A stretch of DNA of 5,269 nucleotides from DASZHJ01 sp035938015 (GTDB lineage Bacteria > Pseudomonadota > Alphaproteobacteria > ATCC43930 > CGMCC-115725), in NCBI GenBank assembly GCA_035938015.1, contig DASZHJ010000473.1, forward strand, positions 1 to 5,269, given 5' to 3'. Position numbers and translations under genes: made by a program. The notes beneath the pieces are model-generated. The model made no database searches and was not told the DNA's origin. It saw nothing but the letters and a program-made list of their open reading frames with translations. The stretch's first letter is position 1. Each line of letters opens with the position of its first letter. Below are positions 1-5,269 of this stretch, piece after piece.

Positions 1-231
1 CCCGCGGGCACCGCCACGCAAGGCAACTACAGCCGCCATTACTTCACCTATCAGGTGCCGACCTCCGATCCCGGCGCGGGCCAGACGGTTTACTTGGCGC
101 TCCTCAACGAAAATACGGTGCGCCTCGCCATGGCGGCCGACGCGCAAAGCGCGCAGCAGAGCCCGGTCGAGGTCTGGCATCGCTGCCCGCCCGCGGTCAG
201 CCTGCGCTTGCTTCCGCAATCCGCTTCCTGA
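1..231 (+). CDS. C-terminal end of an unrecognised protein (partial, 5' end outside window)
   Basis: Frame 1 is open from the window edge to a TGA at 229-231, giving 76 residues. The protein start lies outside the window. The composition looks like real protein: balanced residues, alternating hydrophobic/polar stretches such as QTVYLALLNENTVRLAM that suggest beta strands, one cysteine (in HRCPP) and a short serine-containing tail ending LLPQSAS. I see no transmembrane segment and no catalytic motif. I do not recognise the family. It lies 28 bp upstream of the GT87-type gene on the same strand with no terminator-like hairpin between them, so the two are probably co-transcribed. It could be a secreted or periplasmic beta-rich protein, but the visible part is too short to decide. 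Confidence 0.7.
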   Translation, partial: PAGTATQGNYSRHYFTYQVPTSDPGAGQTVYLALLNENTVRLAMAADAQSAQQSPVEVWHRCPPAVSLRLLPQSAS

Positions 232-259
232 GTCCCTCGGCCCGCGCGCGGCTGCGACG

Positions 260-1453
260 GTGATCCCCGAGCGTTGGATCACCGCCGAGCGTGTTGCCGG
301 CTATTCCAGCCTGGTGCTCGCGATCTACGTGCTGATGGCGGTTCTTTGGGTGGCCCTTAGCCGCGATTTTCTCGACCCCGCGGGCAAGCCGCTCGGCGCC
401 GATTTCATAAATTTCTACGCCGCCTCGGATCTCGCGCTACAGGGACGGCTGGCGGAGGCCTACGACATCCCGCGCATGGCCGCGGCTGAGCAGGCAATCG
501 TTCCCGCGGCCGCCGGGCAAGTCGTGCCCTGGCAATACCCGCCCACCTTCGCGCTGCTGATCCTGCCCCTGGCGCTGCTGCCGTATTCCGTGGCGTTCCT
601 GCTCTTCATGGGCACGACGCTCGCGCTCTATCTTTGGCTCGTGCACGCGATCCTGCCGGATCGGCGCGCCCTCCTCGCGGCCCTCGCCTTCACCGCCGTG
701 CTCGTGAACGCGCTCGGCGGGCAGAACGGCTTCCTCTCCACGGCTCTGCTGGGCGGCGGCCTCATCCTGTTGGAGACGCGGCCGATCACGGCCGGCGTGC
801 TCCTGGGCCTTCTCACCTACAAGCCCCATCTCGGGATCCTGCTGCCGTTGGTCCTCGCGGCCGGCGGCTATTGGCGGGTGATCGGCATGGCCGCGCTCTC
901 GGCGCTGATCTTCGCGCTGGTGGCCTGGCTCGCCTTCGGTGCCGAGAGCTGGCAGGCGTTCTGGGACCACTTGCCGCTTGCCGGCGATTATCTGCGCTCC
1001 GGTGTGCTGCCATGGGACAAGATGGCGAGCGTGTTCGCCGCGGCGCGGCTCCTCGGCGCGAGCGCGACCCTCGCGAGCGGCCTCCAGGCAATCGCGGCAC
1101 TCGCCGTCGCTGCGCTCGGCATCCAAGCCTGGCGGCAGGGCGGCAGCCTGGAGCTACGCGCCGCGCTCGCCGTGATCGGAACGACGATCGCCGTGCCCGC
1201 ACTCTATGATTACGACCTCGTGCTGCTGGCGATACCAATCGCGATCCTGGCGGCGGACGGGCTCGGCGCCGGTTGGATGCCGGGGATGCGCACCCTGCTG
1301 GCGATCGCGTGGCTCGCGCCCATGATCGGGACGAGCCTCGCGCGCTACGCGCATCTGCCAACCATGCCGCTGGTGTTGGTGGCGCTGTTCTGGGCGTGCT
1401 GGCGCCGGCTGCAATTGACAACGCCCGCGCCGCTCTCTAGAAGGCAGGCATGA
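260..1453 (+). CDS. DUF2029/GT87-family integral membrane glycosyltransferase (GT-C fold)
   Basis: A 397-residue, very hydrophobic protein with about ten predicted membrane helices, for example near residues 15-34, 97-132, 139-176, 178-199, 206-228, 272-288, 301-335, 343-360 and 369-380. Family hallmarks are visible in order: GADFINFYAAS at 46-56 with Asp48 in the first outer loop, PWQYPPTFALLILPLALLPY at 90-109, GQNGFLSTALLGGG at 154-167, LLTYKPHLGILLP at 184-196, and LYDYDL at 315-320. In the mycobacterial GT87 member PimE, a first-loop Asp is catalytic and the donor is polyprenyl-phosphate mannose. Asp48 is the likely counterpart here, but donor and acceptor are unknown. The start is GTG at 260. 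The next in-frame Met (residue 26) would cut into helix 1, and the preceding WITAERVAGYSS segment fits the family's N-terminus. No clear Shine-Dalgarno site precedes the GTG. It probably modifies an envelope glycolipid or polysaccharide from the outer face of the membrane. Confidence 0.88.
   Translation: MIPERWITAERVAGYSSLVLAIYVLMAVLWVALSRDFLDPAGKPLGADFINFYAASDLALQGRLAEAYDIPRMAAAEQAIVPAAAGQVVPWQYPPTFALLILPLALLPYSVAFLLFMGTTLALYLWLVHAILPDRRALLAALAFTAVLVNALGGQNGFLSTALLGGGLILLETRPITAGVLLGLLTYKPHLGILLPLVLAAGGYWRVIGMAALSALIFALVAWLAFGAESWQAFWDHLPLAGDYLRSGVLPWDKMASVFAAARLLGASATLASGLQAIAALAVAALGIQAWRQGGSLELRAALAVIGTTIAVPALYDYDLVLLAIPIAILAADGLGAGWMPGMRTLLAIAWLAPMIGTSLARYAHLPTMPLVLVALFWACWRRLQLTTPAPLSRRQA
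1415..1443 (+). promoter_or_regulatory. Candidate sigma-70-type promoter inside the 3' end of the GT87 gene
   Basis: A perfect TTGACA hexamer at 1415-1420 is followed after exactly 17 bp by TAGAAG at 1438-1443, which matches TATAAT at 4 of 6 positions. Transcription would begin near 1449-1451, at the end of the GT87 coding sequence. It would then read the 24-codon ORF at 1450-1524, meet the intrinsic terminator at 1551-1586, or read through into the GNAT gene. It is the best-scoring promoter-like pair I noticed, but it lies inside a coding region and could be chance. Confidence 0.4.
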
Positions 1454-1524
1454 TCACAGCCCAGTGCATCGCTTTCGACAGCCCCACCGGCACCGGCGGG
1501 CCCGGCGAGTTGCGCATGCGCTGA
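1450..1524 (+). CDS. Possible 24-residue small protein, ATGA-overlapping the GT87 stop
   Basis: ATG at 1450 overlaps the GT87 stop codon (TGA at 1451-1453) in the ATGA arrangement typical of translational coupling. AAGG at 1441-1444 is a plausible Shine-Dalgarno site 5 nt upstream. The product would be 24 residues, beginning MITAQCIAFDSPTG and ending GGPGELRMR, with TGA at 1522-1524, 26 nt before the terminator stem. There is no membrane segment and no recognised family. GGPxxLR resembles a motif near the N-terminus of quinone-oxidoreductase-type dehydrogenases, so it might be a decayed gene start, but this is a weak resemblance. It could equally be a non-functional overlap or part of a structured RNA. 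The support is start context only. Confidence 0.28.
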   Translation: MITAQCIAFDSPTGTGGPGELRMR

Positions 1525-1550
1525 CAGCAGCGACATCCGCGAGATTTCGC

Positions 1551-1586
1551 AAGGCCCCGCCGGCACCCCGGCGGGGCCTTTGCTTT
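1551..1586 (+). terminator. Rho-independent terminator after GT87 / small ORF
   Basis: A perfect 13-bp inverted repeat pairs AAGGCCCCGCCGG (1551-1563) with CCGGCGGGGCCTT (1568-1580) around a 4-nt CACC loop. The T-rich sequence TTTGCTTT (1579-1586) follows on the plus strand. The T-tract is interrupted, but the stem is long and very GC-rich. The minus-strand flank lacks a run of T, so it should act mainly on plus-strand transcripts. It separates the GT87 transcript from the GNAT gene. Confidence 0.85.
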
Positions 1587-1615
1587 CCCGGATCGTTTCA
1601 GTGCTGCTGCAGGAT

Positions 1616-1619
1616 GGAG
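1616..1619 (+). promoter_or_regulatory. Shine-Dalgarno site fixing the GNAT start
   Basis: GGAG at 1616-1619 sits 6 nt before the ATG at 1626. It selects this start over longer in-frame starts: ATG at 1614 overlaps the site itself, and ATG at 1464 would force the coding sequence through the terminator stem and give an Arg/Cys-rich, non-protein-like N-terminus. Confidence 0.7.
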
Positions 1620-1625
1620 TGTGCG

Positions 1626-2726
1626 ATGGCCGACGTAAGGACGGATGCGGTGAGGGTCCGCGAGGCGCTGCCCGCGGACGGCCCGGCTCTCGTCGATGTC
1701 ATCATGGCGATCAACGAGGAGACCGAGTTCCTCGGTACGTCCGAGGACCGCCCGCACTGGGCCGAGCGCCCGGAGCAGGGCTTGCGGGAGATGCGCGAGC
1801 GCCGCACCGGCGTCTATTTCATCGCGATCGAATCCCAGGAGATGGTGGGATTCCTCGGCGCCTTTCCCGGCGGGTTCGCGCGCACGCGCGGTATCGTCTA
1901 TGTGGCCCATATCGGCGTCCGGGAGGCGCAACGCGGCCGCGGGATCGGACCGCGGTTGTTCGAGGCGCTCGAGTCCTGGGCGCGCGCGCAGGAGGCGCGC
2001 CGCCTGGAGCTTCGCGTCGACGTCGCCAACGCGCGCGCGCTGGCGCTCTATCGCCGTTGCGGCTTCGAGATCGAGGGCCGGGTTCCCGATGCCGCGCTGA
2101 TCGGAGAGACCTGGCGCGACCACTACTGGATGAGCCGGCCGCTGACCGCCGAGCTCGAGCCGCGCTGGGCGCCGCTCGCGCTGCGGCCGCCCACGGCGCA
2201 CGCGCCCACCGGCCCCGTCACCATCCGCGCGGTTGAGACCGGCGACGCGGCGCGGGCGCAGGCTTGGGAGCGCGCCATCCTTGGCCAAGCACCGGTCTTC
2301 GCGAAGCAACCGCACGAGGTGGCGTCCGTCGCGCAGATCCAGAAGGAGATCGCGAGCAGCGTCGCGAATCCCCAGCACGTCGTGTGCGGCGCCTTCGTGG
2401 GCGAGCCGGGCCGGGAGCGCATGGTCGGGCACGCCGGCGTCTGGCTCGACCCCTGGTCGCGCTCGCGTCACGACGGTTTCGCCTCCGTGAACGTGCTCCG
2501 CGAGGCCTCGGGCCTCGGCATCGGCCGCCGGCTCTGGAGTGAGGTCGAGGCCTGGGCGCGCCAGCGCGGCACGCGCCGCCTCACCGGCGCGGTGCAGGCC
2601 CACAACCTTCGAGGGGCCGCCTTCGCGGAGGCGGCGGGTTTCCGACTGGAAGCCGTGGCGAGGAACTACATCCTCATCGAAGGGCGCGGCGCCGACCGTA
2701 TCCGGCTGGGCAAAGTCCTCGCGTAG
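1626..2726 (+). CDS. Tandem-domain GNAT family N-acetyltransferase
   Basis: A 366-residue soluble protein made of two GNAT folds joined by a Pro/Ala-rich linker at about residues 176-197. Domain 1 (about 8-172) has the beta4 strand VYVAHIGV (91-98), the acetyl-CoA pyrophosphate loop RGRGIG (103-108, matching R/Q-x-x-G-x-G/A) and the motif-B segment NARALALYRRCGF (135-147) with the usual Tyr (142). Domain 2 (about 198-366) has SGLGIG at 295-300, where Ser replaces the usual Arg/Gln, and HNLRGAAFAEAAGF at 326-339, where Phe333 replaces the Tyr. Domain 1 therefore looks catalytically intact, while domain 2 looks altered or structural. GNAT enzymes transfer acetyl from acetyl-CoA to an amine. The substrate, whether a small molecule, peptide or protein N-terminus, cannot be told from the sequence. 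The gene lies after a terminator and has no obvious promoter of its own between 1587 and 1615, so it may depend on read-through or the candidate promoter at 1415-1443. Confidence 0.87.
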   Translation: MADVRTDAVRVREALPADGPALVDVIMAINEETEFLGTSEDRPHWAERPEQGLREMRERRTGVYFIAIESQEMVGFLGAFPGGFARTRGIVYVAHIGVREAQRGRGIGPRLFEALESWARAQEARRLELRVDVANARALALYRRCGFEIEGRVPDAALIGETWRDHYWMSRPLTAELEPRWAPLALRPPTAHAPTGPVTIRAVETGDAARAQAWERAILGQAPVFAKQPHEVASVAQIQKEIASSVANPQHVVCGAFVGEPGRERMVGHAGVWLDPWSRSRHDGFASVNVLREASGLGIGRRLWSEVEAWARQRGTRRLTGAVQAHNLRGAAFAEAAGFRLEAVARNYILIEGRGADRIRLGKVLA

Positions 2727-2842
2727 TCAGCGCATCCACCAAACGCCGATTATGATCGTAAGCACCTGGGATCATCCGGAGTTTCCGGGATTGACTATGG
2801 CATTTCTAAGGCGCGGCGCGTGACATGGACACGTCGTCACCC
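2727..2842. other. Intergenic region with small hairpin and near-palindrome
   Basis: This non-coding stretch between the GNAT stop and the PBP promoter region is visibly more AT-rich than its surroundings in its middle part. TTATGATCGTAA (2750-2761) is a 12-bp palindrome with one mismatched pair. CCGGA (2776-2780) and TCCGG (2784-2788) form a 5-bp hairpin with a 3-nt loop, with no T-run after it, so it is at best a weak terminator for the GNAT gene. TATGAT (2751-2756) and TTGACT (2791-2796) resemble -10 and -35 elements, but neither has a properly spaced partner. Confidence 0.4.
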
Positions 2843-2871
2843 CTGCCGCAAGGCGCGCAACTGTGCTAGAA
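2843..2871 (+). promoter_or_regulatory. Candidate promoter of the PBP gene
   Basis: CTGCCG (2843-2848) and CTAGAA (2866-2871, within TGTGCTAGAA) are separated by 17 bp. Both are only partial matches to -35/-10 consensus. Transcription would start near 2878, about 11 nt before the ATG at 2889, giving a very short leader. If correct, this rules out the upstream GTG at 2820 as the start. GGCGC (2852-2856) and GCGCC (2872-2876) flank the -10 as a short inverted repeat of unknown meaning. Confidence 0.28.
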
Positions 2872-2888
2872 GCGCCGCGTTCTTGCCC

Positions 2889-4940
2889 ATGCCCGGACGC
2901 AGCCCGAGAGATCTCCACGTCGACCCCAACGACCGCCCGCGCAAGCCGGCGGCGGAGCCGCGCGCGCGCAAGCCGCGCCCGGCCAAGACAGGCGGCCGCT
3001 CGATCCCGCGCATCATCCTGCGTGGCGGCCTGATCGCGGGGCTCTGGGGCGTCGTCCTGCTGGCGCTGATGCTGGGATATTTCGCGCTGACGCTGCCCAG
3101 CACCGCCGACCTCACGGTTGCGGAGCGCCGGCCCAGCATCACCGTGCTCGCCCTCGACGGCTCGCTCATCGCGACATACGGCGACCTCTTCGGCGAGGCG
3201 ATCCACATCAAGGAAATGTCGAAGTACCTGCCGCAAGCGGTGATCGCGACCGAGGACCGGCGGTTCTATTATCACTTCGGCGTCGATCCCATCGGGCTTC
3301 TGCGCGCCACCGTGGCGAACCTCAGGGCGGGCCACGTGGTGCAGGGCGGCAGCACGATCTCCCAACAGCTCGCGAAGAACCTGTTCCTGAAGCCCGAGCG
3401 GACCTTCAGCCGCAAGATCCAGGAGATGCTGCTCGCGCTCTGGCTGGAGCACCGCTTCACCAAGGACCAGATCCTGGAGATCTATCTGAACCGCGTCTAT
3501 CTGGGCGCCGGTACCTATGGCGTCGACGCCGCGGCGCGACGCTATTTCGACAAGTCAGCGCGCGACGTGACGCTCTACGAGGCGGCGGTGATCGCGGGCC
3601 TCTTGCGAGCGCCCACGCGCTTCAGCCCGGCGGGTGACCGCACGCGCTCCGCCGCGCGCGCGCAGCAGGTGCTCGAGAACATGGTCGCCGCGGGCTTCAT
3701 CACGGACACGCAAATGGCCGCGGCCGAGAGCCAGAAGAGCCAGCTCGCCCGCGTGGTGCCGGTGCGCGCGGGCAGCCGGTATTTCGCGGACTGGGTCGAG
3801 GAGCAGGTCGCCAGCTTCACCGGGCTCGGCAATCGCGATCTCACGGTCACCTCGACGCTCGATCCCAAGCTGCAGGACGCCGCGGAGCGCGCCATCGCCC
3901 AGACGCTCGACCAGGACGGCGAGAAGTCGGACGTGAGCCAAGGCGCGCTGGTCGCCATGGCACCCGACGGCGCCGTGCGCGCGCTCGTGGGCGGCCGCGA
4001 TTACGTCGACAGCCAATTCAATCGCGCGACCCAGGCGCTGCGCCAGCCGGGCTCGTCCTTCAAGCCCTTCGTTTATCTGGCCGCGCTCGAGCACGGGATC
4101 ACGCCGCAGGACCGGTTCGTCGACGCGCCGATCCGGATCGGCAATTATCAGCCGCACAACTACGGCAACAAATATATGGGCGACGTGAGCGTCGCGGACG
4201 CGGTGGCGCACTCGCTCAACACGGTGGCGGTGCAAGTGGAGCAGCGCGTCGGCGTCGACGCCGTGATCGCGACCGCCCACCGGCTCGGCATCACCAGCGA
4301 ATTGAACCGCGACGTGAGCCTGGCGCTCGGCACCGCGGAGGTCTCGCTGATGGAGCTGACCGGCGCCTACGCCGCCTTCGCGAGCGGCGGCGACGGCGCC
4401 TGGCCCTATGGCATCGCCGAGATCAAGGACAAGGAGGGCACCGTCATCTATCGCCGTACGGGCTCGGGACCCGGCCGCGTCATCGCGCCCGAGATCGCCG
4501 CAGAGATGACGGAGCTCCTGGTCGGCGTGGTCGATCACGGCACCGGACGCGGCGCGCAGATCGGCCGGCCGATCGCCGGCAAGACCGGCACCACCCAGGA
4601 CTACCGCGACGCCTGGTTCGAGGGCTTCACCGCCGATCTCGTGACCGGTGTCTGGCTCGGCAACGACGACAACGCGCCCATGAAGAACGTGACCGGCGGC
4701 ACGCTGCCGGCGCGCACCTGGCACGCCTTCATGGTCGAGGCGACGCGGGGCCAGCCGGTGAAGCCGCTCAACACGGCGCCCGCGCTGATGGCGGCGACAG
4801 TGACGCCGGTGCCGGTGGCCGCGCAGCGAGCGCCTTCGGGTCCGAGCTGGCTCGAGCGCCTCTTCGGCGCGAGGCCCCGCCCGCCGGTCCCGGCGCCTTA
4901 CTACCGCCAGGAAGCGCCCTACAGCACCAGCCCGCGGTAG
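2889..4940 (+). CDS. Bifunctional class A penicillin-binding protein (GT51 transglycosylase / DD-transpeptidase)
   Basis: A 683-residue peptidoglycan synthase that polymerises lipid II and cross-links the stem peptides in the periplasm. Order: a basic, Pro-rich cytoplasmic tail (1-46); one membrane anchor (about 48-67); a GT51 domain with ATEDRRFYYHFGVD at 120-133 (catalytic Glu122), GGSTISQQLAKN at 153-164, RKIQEMLLALWLE at 175-187 and KDQILEIYLNRVYLG at 192-206; then a transpeptidase domain with SSFK (active Ser389), SLN at 442-444 and KTGT at 565-568. All catalytic motifs are present, so it should be active and beta-lactam sensitive. The linker between domains is short, with no inserted OB/ODD-like domain as in E. 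coli PBP1a, so I do not assign mrcA. The C-terminal 40 or so residues are Pro/Ala-rich. I chose ATG 2889 because the added residues from GTG 2820 are Arg/Cys-rich and overlap the candidate promoter. GTG 2820, with AAGG 8 nt upstream, remains an alternative. Confidence 0.95.
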   Translation: MPGRSPRDLHVDPNDRPRKPAAEPRARKPRPAKTGGRSIPRIILRGGLIAGLWGVVLLALMLGYFALTLPSTADLTVAERRPSITVLALDGSLIATYGDLFGEAIHIKEMSKYLPQAVIATEDRRFYYHFGVDPIGLLRATVANLRAGHVVQGGSTISQQLAKNLFLKPERTFSRKIQEMLLALWLEHRFTKDQILEIYLNRVYLGAGTYGVDAAARRYFDKSARDVTLYEAAVIAGLLRAPTRFSPAGDRTRSAARAQQVLENMVAAGFITDTQMAAAESQKSQLARVVPVRAGSRYFADWVEEQVASFTGLGNRDLTVTSTLDPKLQDAAERAIAQTLDQDGEKSDVSQGALVAMAPDGAVRALVGGRDYVDSQFNRATQALRQPGSSFKPFVYLAALEHGITPQDRFVDAPIRIGNYQPHNYGNKYMGDVSVADAVAHSLNTVAVQVEQRVGVDAVIATAHRLGITSELNRDVSLALGTAEVSLMELTGAYAAFASGGDGAWPYGIAEIKDKEGTVIYRRTGSGPGRVIAPEIAAEMTELLVGVVDHGTGRGAQIGRPIAGKTGTTQDYRDAWFEGFTADLVTGVWLGNDDNAPMKNVTGGTLPARTWHAFMVEATRGQPVKPLNTAPALMAATVTPVPVAAQRAPSGPSWLERLFGARPRPPVPAPYYRQEAPYSTSPR

Positions 4941-4958
4941 CGGCCCTCGGTCTACCGT
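4934..4958. terminator. Inverted repeat spanning both stop codons of convergent genes; possible weak terminator
   Basis: CGGTAG (4935-4940) pairs with CTACCG (4952-4957) across an 11-nt loop, and a G-U pair can extend the stem at 4934/4958. The left arm carries the TAG of the PBP gene and the right arm carries the TAG (on the minus strand) of phoB. On the plus strand TCCCGTTTG follows, a poor T-tract, and on the minus strand no T-run follows. Function as a terminator is uncertain, and no better candidate lies in the 11-bp gap. Confidence 0.3.
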
Positions 4959-5269
4959 CCCGTTTGATCGACGGCGTAGCCGGCGGCGCGGACGGTGCGG
5001 ATCAGGTCGCGGCGGCCGTCCTCGTTGAGCGCCTTGCGCAGTCGGCGGATGTGCACATCGACGGTGCGCGGCTCGATCTCGGATTCGCGGCCCCAGACCG
5101 CATCCAGCAGCTGCTCGCGCGAGAACACCCGGCCAGGCCGCTCCAACAGCACGCGCAGCAGCCGAAACTCGGTGGGCCCCAGATGCACGGAGGCGCCGTT
5201 GCGGGTGACGCGGTGGCTTGCGAGATCCATCACGAGGTCGGCGTAGCGCAGCATCTCGGCGCCGGCCGC
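4952..5269 (-). CDS. phoB: Phosphate regulon response regulator PhoB, C-terminal DNA-binding domain (partial)
   Basis: On the minus strand the reading frame is open from the right window edge to the TAG at 4954-4952, giving 105 residues. The N-terminal receiver domain lies outside the window, and the Met at 5254 is internal, since the frame continues upstream of it. The visible part is an OmpR/PhoB-type winged helix: leading beta strands (RYADLVMDLASHRVTRNG), helix 1 GPTEFRLLRVLLERPG, helix 2 SREQLLDAVWG, recognition helix RTVDVHIRRLRKAL, and wing strand LIRTVRAAGYAVD. From memory the recognition helix matches E. coli PhoB residue for residue, which favours PhoB over other OmpR-type regulators. 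PhoB, phosphorylated by PhoR under phosphate limitation, binds pho boxes. The rest of a pho operon would lie to the right. The gene is convergent with the PBP gene. Confidence 0.9.
   Translation of the reverse strand, partial: AAGAEMLRYADLVMDLASHRVTRNGASVHLGPTEFRLLRVLLERPGRVFSREQLLDAVWGRESEIEPRTVDVHIRRLRKALNEDGRRDLIRTVRAAGYAVDQTGR

Noticed and set aside
437..1126. Minus-strand and alternative plus-strand frames within the GT87 gene
   Set aside because: They are highly charged, Arg/Gln/Glu-rich translations, typical of the complement of hydrophobic membrane-protein codons in a GC-rich genome.
1464..1625. N-terminal extension of the GNAT gene from ATG 1464
   Set aside because: It would translate through the terminator stem and produces an Arg/His/Cys-rich sequence unlike GNAT proteins. 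ATG 1626 has a good GGAG site.
1437..2603. Long minus-strand open frame (388 codons) opposite the GNAT gene
   Set aside because: It is a shadow of GC-rich coding sequence: its product is Arg/Ala/His/Asp-rich without a recognisable domain, while the plus strand encodes clear GNAT motifs. It also runs through the terminator stem.
2791..2820. TTGACT at 2791-2796 as the -35 of a promoter
   Set aside because: The position 16-18 bp downstream is GCGGCG-like with no -10 resemblance.
3555..4724. Long minus-strand open frame (389 codons) opposite the PBP gene
   Set aside because: It lies antisense to the transpeptidase domain with all its motifs. The translated sequence is low-complexity, rich in Arg/Ala/Asp/His, and shows no domain.
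4995..5246. Plus-strand open frame opposite phoB
   Set aside because: It is a Ser/Arg-rich shadow of the conserved PhoB winged-helix sequence on the minus strand.

Overview
The window is GC-rich and densely coded, with strong G/C bias at third codon positions and weak or absent Shine-Dalgarno sites. The partial gene at the right edge reads as an alphaproteobacterial-type PhoB, and the short class A penicillin-binding protein and the GT87-type membrane protein also fit an alphaproteobacterium, possibly of the Rhodospirillales type. That placement is inferred from remembered family sequences, not from a search.

Layout, left to right. (1) 1-231: the 3' end of an unrecognised plus-strand gene. 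(2) 260-1453: a polytopic membrane protein of the DUF2029/GT87 (GT-C fold) glycosyltransferase family, 28 bp downstream and probably co-transcribed with the first gene. (3) 1415-1586: a compact control-like segment. It has a consensus-like -35/-10 pair inside the end of the GT87 gene, a 24-codon ORF overlapping the GT87 stop as ATGA, and a strong intrinsic terminator. (4) 1626-2726: a tandem two-domain GNAT acetyltransferase whose second domain has lost two hallmark residues. (5) 2727-2888: an intergenic stretch with a small hairpin, a near-palindrome and a candidate promoter. (6) 2889-4940: a bifunctional class A penicillin-binding protein (GT51 transglycosylase plus transpeptidase) with all catalytic motifs present. 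(7) 4952-5269, minus strand: the DNA-binding C-terminal part of the phosphate regulator PhoB, convergent with the PBP gene and separated from it by 11 bp.

The genes do not form one obvious pathway. GT87 and the PBP both act at the cytoplasmic membrane on envelope polymers, but the terminator at 1551-1586 and the change of strand before phoB indicate at least three transcription units. I see no mobile element, CRISPR array, tRNA or rRNA, and no convincing new multi-gene system. The least explained piece is the promoter/small ORF/terminator segment between the GT87 and GNAT genes.
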